A stretch of DNA of 64,000 bases from Diploscapter coronatus (Eukaryota > Nematoda > Chromadorea > Rhabditida > Rhabditidae): positions 41,493,249 through 41,557,248 of the forward strand of contig OZ038423.1 in NCBI GenBank assembly GCA_964036155.1, in the 5' to 3' direction. Below the pieces are notes generated by a model that was not told the DNA's origin, did no database searches, and was given only the letters and a program-made list of their open reading frames with translations. A program made the position numbers and the translations under genes. Below, piece after piece: positions 1 through 10,093 of this stretch (its first letter is position 1; each line of letters starts with the position of its first letter).

Positions 1-1262
1 TGCATTCCTGTTTTCCGATTTGTGCGAAACAGTTCAACAGAACATAACTTTATTGGCTAACAAGGATATTAGATGAAATATTCTCCATCGCTGTCCACAG
101 TCTTCTGCCAGCGAATGGGCAGCTTACGGATTCCCTCGCCGTACCAAGCGGGCTGCTTGGAGGCGAAGTAGGTCTTCAACCATGCGTCGACCTCCGCGCG
201 GTTCTTGAAGTGTGTCTCGCCAAGGACTCGCTGCATGTCCGAGAAAAGCCAGTAGTCGCTAGGTGCCATGTCGGGCGAGTAGGGGGCATGGGGTACAATG
301 TGCCATCCGAACGTTGTCAGCTCCTTTTTCACTTGTTTACACACATGAGGGCGGGCGTTGTCGTGGAGAAAGTGAAGACGACCTCGTAGCCAGGGAGTGG
401 ATTGGACGTGAGCCTTCAAGTCTCTCAGCTGGCGAGCGTAGACATCACCCGTGATCGTCGTACCCTCGGGTAGCAGCTCCCAGTAGATGGGGCCTTGGAC
501 GCCCCACCATACGGATAACATCACCTTCTTCTGGTGCGTTTCGTCTTTGGCGACGGGTTCCGGCTGATCCTCCTTGTCCACCCACTGGGCACGTCTCACA
601 ACGTGATGGTAGACGATCCATTTCTCATCTCCCGTTATGAGATTGTCCAGCCAGGCCGTCGTCCTTTCGTATGTAAGAAGACTCATTGCTGTGTCAACTC
701 GACAATTCTTGTTCTTGTCGCTCAAGACGTGGGGAATCCAACGGCCCAACTTTCGTACCTTGCCGAGCTTCTTCAGTCCTCGAACGACAGTTGCCTGTCT
801 ACTCCGAGAGTCTGCGCTATTTCTCGCGTAGTAGCGAATGGGTCCCCTTCGACTGTGCTGCGCAGCAAATCCAAATCCATCACTCGTGCAGGTTGCGACC
901 TCTCCTCGTCTTCGAGATTGTAGTTGTGGGCCTCGAATCGTTTGAACCAATTACGTACTGTGTGCTCGGAGGGGACTTCCTGGGGATATACTCGGGCCAG
1001 TTGACGGTGGGTCTCGGGTGGTTTGGTGCCAGAGAGGAAGAGAAATAACATTACGTTGCGTATGTGGACACTGTTTGGGTGGAATCGATGGGGCATTGTG
1101 GGAACTAGACTGCTCACTAGCTGGTTGCGGCACTGCGACTGATAAGAGGGAGGGGCAAGCTGTTTATATTATAGAGCACAGTGGTTTTTGTCGCGGTCGG
1201 CCGCAGAGGGGAGGGAGCAAAGTACACATATCAAAAACGGAAAACAGGAATGCATCAACCTA
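1..1262 (-). mobile_element. mariner-family DNA transposon, about 1.26 kb
   Basis: The ends are inverted repeats: the first 17 bases of the window are repeated exactly in reverse complement at 1238-1254. The bases after the right repeat run to a TA at 1261-1262, the dinucleotide duplicated by mariner insertion. The true terminal repeat is therefore probably about 6 bp longer and its left end lies just outside the window. The interior holds one transposase gene on the minus strand with mariner signatures, interrupted by a frameshift. Size, single gene and short terminal repeats fit mariner. The insertion lies 52 bp from the foldback element that follows. Confidence 0.9.
69..1117 (-). pseudogene. 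mariner transposase, broken by one frameshift
   Basis: A mariner transposase catalyses cut-and-paste transposition. Here it lies in two overlapping minus-strand frames. The N-terminal part (1117 down to about 790) encodes the helix-turn-helix DNA-binding region, including NWFKRF, and ends around ATTREIAQTLGVD. The C-terminal part (from about 795 down to a TAA at 69-71) continues with LKKLGKVRKLGRWIPH. It holds the catalytic triad: Asp in TGDEKW, Asp in HDNARPH and Asp in YSPDMAPSDY. I count 34 residues between the last two, the mariner DD34D spacing. Together the parts make about 345 residues, the usual family length. The only lesion I see is the frame change near 785-800, so the copy looks recently inactivated. 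A sequencing or assembly indel is the main alternative. Confidence 0.88.
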
Positions 1263-1563
1263 ATACAATATTGTGATAGATTATATGAATTTCTACTCAT
1301 ACTGTAAATTAAACGGTAAGACTTTAGTATTCGGGAGGTAAAAAAACTTATTAAAAAATACTTATTTTAGGGTAATCGACTGTGCTGAGCACGAATATGA
1401 TATTCATTTTTGTCGCAGATGTATTCTAGAGCTTCTAGAGCACCTGCAAAAGCTGAAATCCCCTATATAAGAAATTGACTAGTGGGCATAGTAAGCGTGT
1501 TTTATATGCATATAGGGGTAATCGAAGGCGTAGAATTCGAATATGAGGTTTATTTATATTCCA

Positions 1564-1576
1564 GAACATTCTAGAA
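1564..1576 (+). promoter_or_regulatory. Perfect three-unit heat-shock element, left arm
   Basis: GAAcaTTCtaGAA matches the consensus HSF-1 site of alternating GAA/TTC units with two-base spacers. It lies in the inner, diverged part of the left arm of the foldback element. Binding is inferred from sequence only. Confidence 0.5.
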
Positions 1577-2108
1577 TAAGTTATACGGACTTCATTTAAT
1601 AAAAAAAAGTTTCCTTATATAACGGATATATTATAGCGTATAGAATTGCATTGAATAATGCATGTTTATAGGGGTTATTGAGAGCGTAGAATTCAAATAT
1701 TAGGACCAGAAGTACAGGTGAGATAGGCATAGGCTTTATCCATTTCACAAATAGGCATAGGATAATGCAAAATTACATCAATACGAAAGAGGGTAGGAAA
1801 AATTTCGGTATCGAGTTTCGAATCAATGAAAGAGGCTAGGCAGAAGTAGGCAAAATTTTGGTACCAGGCCCCGAATCAACGAACAAAGGTAAGCAGACCG
1901 GTACTCGGGCCCTTTCAATAATTTTTTTTTTTTTTTAAATTTAGTTCTATGTTCCTAGAACTGATTATCACTAAAAAATAAACTTCATATTTGAATTATA
2001 CGCCCTCGATTACCCCTATAAACATGCATTATTCAATGCAATTCTATACGCTATAATATATCCGTTATATAAGGAAACTTTTTTTATTAAATAAAGTCTC
2101 GTAACTTG

Positions 2109-2121
2109 TTCTAGAATGTTC
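2109..2121 (+). promoter_or_regulatory. Perfect three-unit heat-shock element, right arm
   Basis: TTCtaGAAtgTTC is the inverted counterpart of the site at 1564-1576. The three units are kept although surrounding bases differ between the arms. It lies about 700 bp upstream of the ucr-2 start codon. Confidence 0.5.
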
Positions 2122-2370
2122 TGAGATGTAAATAAGCATCGTATTCGAATTCTACGCCTTCGATTACCCCTATATGCATATAAAACACGCTTACTATGCC
2201 CACTAGTCAATTTCTTATATAGGGGATTTCAGCTTTTGCAGGTGCTCTAGAAGCTCTAGAATACATCTGCGACAAAAATGAATATCATATTCGTGCTCAG
2301 CACAGTCGATTACCCTAAAATAAGTATTTTTTAATAAGTTTTTTTACCTCCCGAATACTAAAGTCTTACC

Positions 2371-2810
2371 AGAAAATCTTCATTTTCGAACTCTTGTGTT
2401 TCGTTTGGAATGCCATTGCACCAGGAAAGATCTTCAGATGTATGCTAGCCATTCGATTATCCCATAAACGCATTGCTTGAATGGTTTTGTGAACTTCTTT
2501 CATACTAAAAATGTTGCAGCGAATGAAAATCTCCTTATTTTTCTATTTTTCTTCCTTGACTAACCCGTACTCACTCCGCTCCGCGGGCGCGGATTCTTTT
2601 TTATCATCGTAAAAAAATACAAAAGGTGATCGAGAAATTATCAACGGTCTGCTCCTTTCTCCCTCGTTTTACACGTACCTATTCTACTTCGCGTTGTCGA
2701 AAACTCGCTCTCCAGCTTCGCTAGGAATCGCCTCGTTTTATCCTTTCCTTTTATTCGATCTTATCTTCTATTTTTTCGTCGAAATAACTTTTTAATAACG
2801 TCTTTGATTC
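2371..2810. other. Upstream region of ucr-2, no gene seen
   Basis: About 440 bp between the foldback element and the ucr-2 splice acceptor. I see no open frame or repeat. It presumably holds the ucr-2 promoter. Confidence 0.5.
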
Positions 2811-2812
2811 AG
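2811..2812 (+). other. Probable trans-splice acceptor of ucr-2
   Basis: TTTGATTCAG ends 14 bases before the ATG of ucr-2, as expected for a nematode spliced-leader acceptor. It could instead be the cis-acceptor of an unseen non-coding exon. Confidence 0.6.
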
Positions 2813-2826
2813 GGTATCATTTCGAG

Positions 2827-5800
2827 ATGCTGTCTCGTCACTACGGTGCAGTTGCTGTGAGTTTTTTACTTGTAAAAAGTTGGAAGAAAATATCTAATTA
2901 AAAACGAGAATTTTTAAGTAAAATTCAAAGTTGTATAAATTCAGCGCCGGACGGCAGCAACAGCAGCGGCCTCTGCCCGACCCGTGACTGAAATGACTTC
3001 TCGACTTCCGAGCGGACTCACTGTGTCTTCTGTCGACTTGCACGGTAGGCATTTTATACGAAATTTGAGCATTCAATGAAACCTGGATCTCACGGCAGTT
3101 CCACACTAACAGTCAGATAATGGGAGTGTAGTGTTGCGAGTGCAGGAACGCGGAGGCACTCGCATCATCGCTCCTGTCGCTTCGCGTCCCAAGTATTTGT
3201 ATACACGATGCACACAGGCAAAGAAGACAAAATGCGGCATATTCGCTGCCGCGATAGCGCATCGGCTTTTCTTATTTTCATTTTCACTCGTTCTTGCCTT
3301 ATGCTATGTTGAAAAGCAAAAAAGCCAGAGTACAAGGAGTGGGTTACTGTTGGTGAGGAATTACCGTGATGTTGAAGGTTCATTGAATCTTTCAAAATCA
3401 TATATTAAATTTTGACTTTGTTAAAATTTAATTGCTAAATTTTAAAATAAATATTCCAATTTGTTTAAGGAGCGACCTCGCAGTTGCTGATCGCCTACCG
3501 AAGTGGTACTCGCTACGAACCCGACAATACGCCAGGAATCACTCATGGTCTCCTTTAATTTGGTCTTCATGAAAATGCAATTGATTTTCCAGTGATCCGC
3601 AACAATGTGGGTCGAGACAACGAGCGTTTCTACGGCCTGACTCTCGTCTGGAACTCCGCTCTGCAGGGCGCTAATGTTGTGAGTATTGTCTTCTATTTGA
3701 TTTTTAAAAAATATATAGGAAATGTATACCTGAGAGAAATAAAACAACTTATGATAATGGGCCATTTGACCAGTTCTTTTTACTGTCATTTTTGTGAACA
3801 TAACTAATTTTCAAGAAGAAGAGGAAGAGGAACTTGTAAATTCGCAAGTTTATAAATGATGTGTACTCTCCCCTTTTAGTCCGCTCTGGTAACTCGCGAG
3901 ATCTTCGCTGTGCGGATGGGAATCTACAGGGACAATGTGGGAATCGCCCTGCCGATTCTGGGTCACTTGGCTGTGAACGCGTACAAGCCATGGGAAGTTG
4001 AAGAGGTGAGGATACTTTTCAATGGTACTCTGATATATGGATGAAAGGCTAGCGAAACCTTCCATTCCCAAAAAGAGGCTTCCTCATTTGTCACCTTTCA
4101 TCAGATACATTCGTCTAAATTTCAGGCCAGAGAAACATTCGAGTACGACTTCTGCCGTCGGGAATCGGCCCGCGACGAGTTGCATCGAGCCGCCTTCCGC
4201 AATGGACCTCTCGGCAAGGGCGTCCAGGCCGAAAAGCCGTCATCTATCTCCTGGCAAGCCATTCAGAAATTCGCGGTTAGTTTCCATTTTTACTCCCTTT
4301 TCTGCATTTGACATGGTTGAACCTGCAAAATTTGTAAATCTAAACAGAAAAATAGTCGCTCAAGCCGATTTCTGGGATTATTTTTCTGCTCATTGAAAAA
4401 TTCGGACTTTGTATTTTTCAATTTTGTTCGAATTTTCTCTCTTTTGCAAATGAGGATATTTTGCGGTTTCAGGAAAATCACCAACTGACAGAGGAAGCGA
4501 TTGTGGTTGGAGTGAATGTGGACCACGACACTCTGGTGAATATCGCTGGGTCTGAGGTATTTCTTTTCTTTTGTTTTTATTTAGTATGGACATTTGGAAA
4601 CCGCAAGACGTTGAGACACAAAACTTAGGCAAAATGGGACAAGGGATGGCAGGATAGACATCTTTTCCCACCCTATTTTCCCCATATATTATGTCTCGTA
4701 GTCTCGCGGTTTCCAAGTTGTACTTTTTATTCTTCTGATTTTATGCGAATTCTCTGGATTTCAGCTGCCAATTAAAGCCGGCAAATCGCCGATTGTGAGT
4801 ACAGCCAGCAAGTATTTCGGAGGCGACTCCAGAAGGTTGGTTTTTATATATATATATATTTTTTTTTTAAAATGCTACTCTGGAAAAGCTAGTTGACATT
4901 TCCTTTTAGCTCCTGATATTTTATTCTTTCCGAGCTAATCACGAGCAACAATTTTCTAAGTGTAATCTAGGACTAAAATGAAGCTTATAAATATTAGTGG
5001 AACAAATCTGAAAAGGCGCATTCCAGACAGAGCGGCTATCCGAAGACGTTTGTTGCAGTTGGTGGAGAGGGCTCTTCTCTGGCAGATATCAAGTCTGTCG
5101 CTGCACAGGCCATTGCTGCTGAGGTGCGCGAATGACTATCCGTTATTCATTCAGCATAATGAAAGATGCTTGAAATTAACCTAGGAAATGAGAACTGATA
5201 AAATGTATCTTATCATAGGTAGACAAAATTCTAGGATTCTTGAAAATTCACCAAAGAACACGATACACCTATTTCTAAATTCATTAATCTTTAGGAATAG
5301 TAAGTGTAGAGAAAAGAAACTATTTTGATAAATTTTATAGGAGGTCAAGACTAGACTCAAGCTAAAATTCATTTCTTATCCATAACTTATTGGACTGTGC
5401 TCCTTTTAGATCCTGCTGCACGTGGCTCAGAAAGTCTATCCCCACGCTCGATCCGTCAATTACAACTACAGCGATGCGGGACTCGTTGGCGTGGAGTTTG
5501 TGAGTTATTCGATTCTTCACTTCTTTGAATGCTTTGTGCAAGCTAAATTTTATCTCGAGAAACATCAAAATATTGCGTTCAAAAATTACTGATAATTCTC
5601 AACTCTTCTACATACTTTTTATGAAAAAGTATTTAGAGAAAATTTCTCTCCGACTAATTAATTTGAGAATTCAATAAAATTATTTCTGCTTAGGATATTC
5701 TTAAAATTTGACAACTCCCTCAAGCTATATCATAATATTCAGGAAGCTCCGAACAACAGCATCAGCTCTGTATCTCGATCCATTTTCACTGCAGTCAAAA

Positions 5801-6616
5801 ATGCAAAGGCCGACAGAGAAGCGACGAAAATCGGCAAGGCAAAGGCACTTTTGAAGGTGAGAATTGTTACGCACTTGGAAATTAGAAAATTCTATGTTCA
5901 TTTCTGCAAACTGGAAACTTTTGAAAACTATGAGCAGATGCATTATTATTTCAAAATCTTAAAATTCTCGAAGTCGAAATTTACTTTTTTAACAGAAAAA
6001 CGATCACAATTTCAGTTTTTTTACTATGCCAAACAGAAATTTCGCAAGCCTCTGATTTCAAGTATTCGTTGAAACGTTCTGCTTTTATTCTTGATTTGTT
6101 TCAGATCATGTCTGCCGGGGAAAGCGGAGCGGCAGTCGCCCTGGACACGGCCACTCAGATTCTGGCGACTGGAAACAACGTTTCGCTCGCTGAATTCGTC
6201 GAAGCCGTCAGAAACACCAGCGATAATGACGTTGCTAAGGTTGGATTTTTCACATAAATTGAAGGAGATACGTGAAAATCGATGATGATCAAACTAAAGC
6301 CAAGTTTTCTTCTACTTTTTAGAGATAAACATGATCATTCTATGTTGAGAGAACATTTCAAAGTTCTAAATTACAAATAGTACAGGAAAAGCGCGAATTT
6401 TTGATAAGAAGCAACGTTTTTACATCTCACCAATTTCAGTGCTAGTTTTTCCTTACATTTTCTAACATCAGTTATCATTGTTCATTATTGAATCTGCATT
6501 ATTTTTCTTCGATTTTCTAGACTCACAATTTTCAGGCCTTGTCGAAAGCGTCCTCTAAACTGTCCGTGGGAGTGCACGGCAGTCCCCAGCTAGTGCCGTA
6601 TCTAGACGAATTGTGA
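2827..6616 (+). CDS. ucr-2: Cytochrome b-c1 complex core protein 2
   Basis: Structural subunit of mitochondrial complex III (ubiquinol-cytochrome c reductase), in the inner membrane. Predicted exons: 2827-2856, 2945-3044, 3470-3547, 3593-3678, 3880-4005, 4126-4275, 4473-4556, 4765-4835, 5027-5123, 5410-5499, 5743-5856, 6105-6239, 6536-6616. All junctions are GT-AG and in phase, giving 413 residues, close to the roughly 420 usual for the family. The first 25 residues are Arg/Ala-rich without acids, like a mitochondrial presequence. RPVTEMTSRLPSGLTV then opens the M16 peptidase-like fold. As in other core 2 subunits there is no HxxEH zinc motif, so it is not a protease. Later recognisable stretches are YRSGTRYEPDNTPGITH, AYKPWEVEEARETF and SYNYSDAGLVGVEF-like NYNYSDAGLVGVEF. 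The C-terminus is GSPQLVPYLDEL. A poly(A) signal AATAAA is at 6841-6846. Confidence 0.93.
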
Positions 6617-7614
6617 GCGGCAGGCGCAATGCAGTGCAATCCCCGAGTCCAAGAAATGCCCTCGTAGATTTCGACTCGAGTCACGAGTTTTGTAGTGAAA
6701 ATACTCCATTTTCTATTGCTTCTATTCGACTTTACGTAGAGTAGTGAGTTTTGCTCTTTTGTATCGAAGTAGAATTTTATCTCATTCTTGACATTTTTTC
6801 GGACCGGTTTTTGTATCATTTCTTATTTTTCGAGATGAAAAATAAAGTCATTTTCTTCCATGAGATAATGATTCTTGACCAAACGTACGATTTGATGGTA
6901 TCTGTATTGATTGACGCTGATGTTCAGCGTCCACGTTGTTCCCTTCTTTCCAACTCATTTCACACTTGAAAGAGGGAGTCCACTTTTCACGGCCTGGCTT
7001 TGCATACCAGAGGAAGTCTGATTCCGATGCTTCTGGTCAGACTGGCGGCGATTTGTCGAAATTAACTCCAGTGATGAAAAACGCTTTTCACTATATATTT
7101 ATAAAAATAAAGGTTTATTAATTACCCAAATTTGAAGTACTTCAATATTTCTTTTTACAAGAATTGAAGAATAGATTTTGTATTATGCTATTTCTTCATG
7201 ATTACTTGCAACTAGTTTTGCATCACATTTGGAAAGACCCTATTAAAGATAATAATTCATATAATAGCGAATAAATTTAATTCAAAGTAGTATAATTGTT
7301 ATCAATCTGCGATGAAGTTATTACCGGAGTACAGAAATTAGTACGAATACTTCAATTTATCTACGAAGTCGCAAATTAGTGATAACCGTATTGCGCAAAT
7401 ATTTTCATTCTTTTTTATTCGTAATCCAATATCGATATTTTTCCCTGTCACCCGGTATGCACTTTTATTTCGTCATCACTCTTGCTTTTACCATGAACTA
7501 CTAATTTATTAACTTCCATCATTAGTTTGCTCTTGCGTCAATATCTGTATGTTCTGTATATTTGTAGGCGCCATGCTCTATACTGTTTATTATTTTGATT
7601 CAATGATAGGATGC
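6617..7614. other. ucr-2 3' region and intergenic DNA
   Basis: About 1 kb, AT-rich toward the right. It probably contains the ucr-2 3' UTR up to about 6860 and the upstream region of the first ABF gene. I see no further gene. Confidence 0.5.
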
Positions 7615-7622
7615 TATAAAAG
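7615..7622 (+). promoter_or_regulatory. TATA box of first ABF gene
   Basis: TATAAAAG, 81 bp before the ATG. Similar boxes stand 53-61 bp before the starts of the other three ABF loci. Confidence 0.55.
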
Positions 7623-7695
7623 CCCATCGAAAGTATTGAAAATATCGCACTGAATAGACTCCCTAGTAATATTCGAATTCTTCATAACTATCGAA

Positions 7696-8148
7696 ATGGG
7701 ATTTGTCCTTGTATTCGCCGTGGCTCTGGTCGTACTTCTTCAGCTCGCCCCATCTGAAGTCTCCGCCGTCAGCTGCCAGCTCGGAGGCAGAGGTGCTTGC
7801 ATCGCGTCTTGCAAGGCTCAGGTAGGGTATTCTTTTTATAAATAAATTGCAATTTTTCGAAAAGAAACACTTCCGCAATTTGCGAGTTCAAGGTAAAGCA
7901 ACAAATGCCCTTTATCCAGAATTGATTTTTCCCATCTATTTTCATTATAGTTTCATTACCATATTATCATTTACCCATGAATTTCATGTATCGTCAATTC
8001 ATTTGGTTAAAACTGCTCACTTTTCATTTTATATGAATTTCAGAATTGCGCGACCGGCTACTGCCAAAATGACACCTGTGTCTGTTCGAGATGTCGCAGA
8101 TCTGTTGAGGATCAATTTAAAAAAACACGAAAAGTTCATCTACAGTGA
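7696..8148 (+). CDS. ABF-type cysteine-rich antimicrobial peptide, copy 1
   Basis: Predicted secreted defensin-like peptide of the nematode antibacterial factor family (ASABF/ABF, CS-alpha-beta fold). Two exons, 7696-7821 and 8044-8148, give 76 residues. Residues 1-24 form a signal peptide ending in SEVSA. The mature part has eight cysteines spaced C-x7-C-x3-C-x4-C-x4-C-x4-C-x-C-x2-C. ACIASCKAQNCATGYC followed by CVCSRC closely resembles the Ascaris ASABF core. A basic tail (KKTRK) follows. The intron is phase 0 and falls between the third and fourth cysteines, as in the copies at 16.9 and 17.5 kb. Poly(A) signal near 8237. It sits 8.8 kb from its paralogues, separated by two unrelated genes. 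Activity against microbes is inferred from the family. Confidence 0.88.
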
Positions 8149-10073
8149 TATGAGAGACATGAATATGATTGATCATTAAATATCATCTTCATTTCTTTTT
8201 AACTCATAATCTATGCTCAATTATTGATGCTTTTAAAATAAAAAATGGTGCACTATGTAACATTTTCTTACATCAAAAAATCATTCTCCAAAATTTGTAA
8301 ACTTTCACTGCACTTATGAACTTGAAAACGTTCACTAGAAATAGTAATCAATAAATAATCCCTAGAAAATTGGAAGGTCTGATCTATGAAGAACAGCTCA
8401 TTTCCCTGTAAATACTGATCAGAGGTTGTAATTTATCGACCTGCCAATGAATCTTTTTCAATGGAATGATGTGGAAGTTACAAAAGGCGGCATGATGATA
8501 CGTTTTCCACAATATAATGGAATGATTTTCTTTATAAGACTGATGTGATTATATAAATTGTGTCGTTATATTTAGAGGGCTCAAGTGGAGTCAAATCTTT
8601 GAAGCGAACTTTATAAAGGGATTTTTCATCACTTAGATTTATCTAGAATATAAAGCAGTTTCAAGAGACTTTTTTCCACAAAAGTGTAACCGACTAATGA
8701 GTGAACAACTTTCCTTCCTCGATACTCCGCGAATTCGCAACAGAACCAGCCAAATCGGGATTCAAAACTTTAAAATGCTAAATAAACGACATTTTGAATC
8801 GCCCTCCAAATCCTCCAACAGCTTATGATGGATTAAAATCTCGCGATCATTTTTAGACCGGATTTATGCATGAGAAGGCTCTGTCAAACCGATTTTATGT
8901 TTTCCCGTTGTAAAATGAAAATTTTGATACATTATTCAATCCAAAACGAGCAATTGAATCAGTTTCCACTCATTACTGCTGCTTCTTCTTCAATAAACCC
9001 TTACCGCTCCTTTTCTTTAATGAACGAGAAATGACGATTTTGAATATTTTTCAGTCGTTTGGATGTAATCAAATACTGGACGAAAGTTTAAGTGACGAAA
9101 AAATGCTAGTAAAATTGGAAATTCGAAAGACATCTTTTCGATGTCATAGCTTTCGACGGGATTATCCATTTCGAAAACGGGGTAAAAAGTCTCAAAATCA
9201 ATAAAATTGGCTTTCTTATGAAATAACTTTCATTATTCGTGCTTCACGTTTCAAACCCCATTTGCACCTCTAGTCATGGTTACACTTGGTATTGCCTTCC
9301 AGACTTAATTGTCGCAAATGGCGACCCATTTCGCTTATTTTATGTAGTTTTTGTAAGAACTCAATCTTTTGGACTTCTCCAGACGAGAATTGTTTTTTAT
9401 TCGATTCCTGTAATTCATGCACTTTCTTGTCTGTTATGCATTTATCGCTCAGCCTGAATCTGCAAATCCCTCCGGTTTTATCTTTTATTCATGATTTTAC
9501 ATTTTCTTTGTTTAAGATTTAATTACCCAGGTTTGTGGTTAATAAATTGGTGCGATATTCCAATCTACCAGTTTATTTTCGTTTGACCACCGCCAAGCTT
9601 GAAGCAGTCAAACACAATCGACGTAGCCATTTTCATTAGTGGCTTTGGAAATTTGATATGTAATTATTCGAACAAAATGAACTATTACTCATTTCATTTC
9701 ATTACCTTTGTGCATCTAGAGTTTCGAGCGCTTATTTGTCAAAATGATTGTTTAAAGTACGAGCTACATGTTAGTGCGAAATTGCGCGAATGGTAGTATT
9801 GATTTTTATCTTTAGTCTGAGTGATGGCTTTTTGCGAAAATGTATCAAGCATCAATAGCAAAGTTTGCATATCAGTCGCTGGATAGTCCCTATTTATTGG
9901 AGTAGTTTTCTATGACATATGTACAATATATTATTTTATCTGTTCAAACTTTCCTTATATAACATAATTAGAAACTATTTCTTCGTCTGGAAAATTAACT
10001 TCGCTAAGTTTATCTATCCATAAATAATGAATTTATCAAATGTTTACCTAATCTATCCGTCACATCATATTTC
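8149..10073. other. Intergenic DNA, 1.9 kb
   Basis: It holds the 3' end of the first ABF gene and then AT-rich DNA. Open frames of up to 78 codons at 9239-9522 are hydrophobic, lack splice-consistent partners and match nothing I recognise. I call no gene. Confidence 0.5.
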
Positions 10074-10075
10074 AG
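10074..10075 (+). other. Probable trans-splice acceptor of OYE-like gene
   Basis: ATATTTCAG ends 18 bases before the ATG at 10094. Confidence 0.55.
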
Positions 10076-10093
10076 GTTCAATTTCAATAAACA

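Larger units (their letters stand above)
1315..2370. repeat. Foldback element with about 387 bp terminal inverted repeats
   Basis: The segment 1315-1701 is repeated in reverse complement at about 1985-2370. The outer 229 bp of each arm (1315-1543 against its partner) match base for base by eye. The inner part is diverged. Each arm contains three diverged tandem units of about 150 bp, each beginning near a GGGTAATCGA-like motif (around 1370, 1515 and 1671 in the left arm). The roughly 280 bp core (1702-1984) ends in a run of T and shows no coding frame. There is no transposase, so I infer a non-autonomous hairpin (foldback or MITE-like) element. No convincing target-site duplication is visible at 1314/2371. 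Confidence 0.88.

Noticed and set aside
1421..1440. Second HSE-like cluster (repeated TTCTAGAG) in the foldback arm
   Set aside because: The units are one base out of register and use GAG instead of GAA, so it does not fit the HSF-1 consensus.
3131..3415. 94-codon frame inside ucr-2
   Set aside because: It lies in intron 2 of ucr-2. The flanking exons join in phase and reproduce the conserved protein without it.
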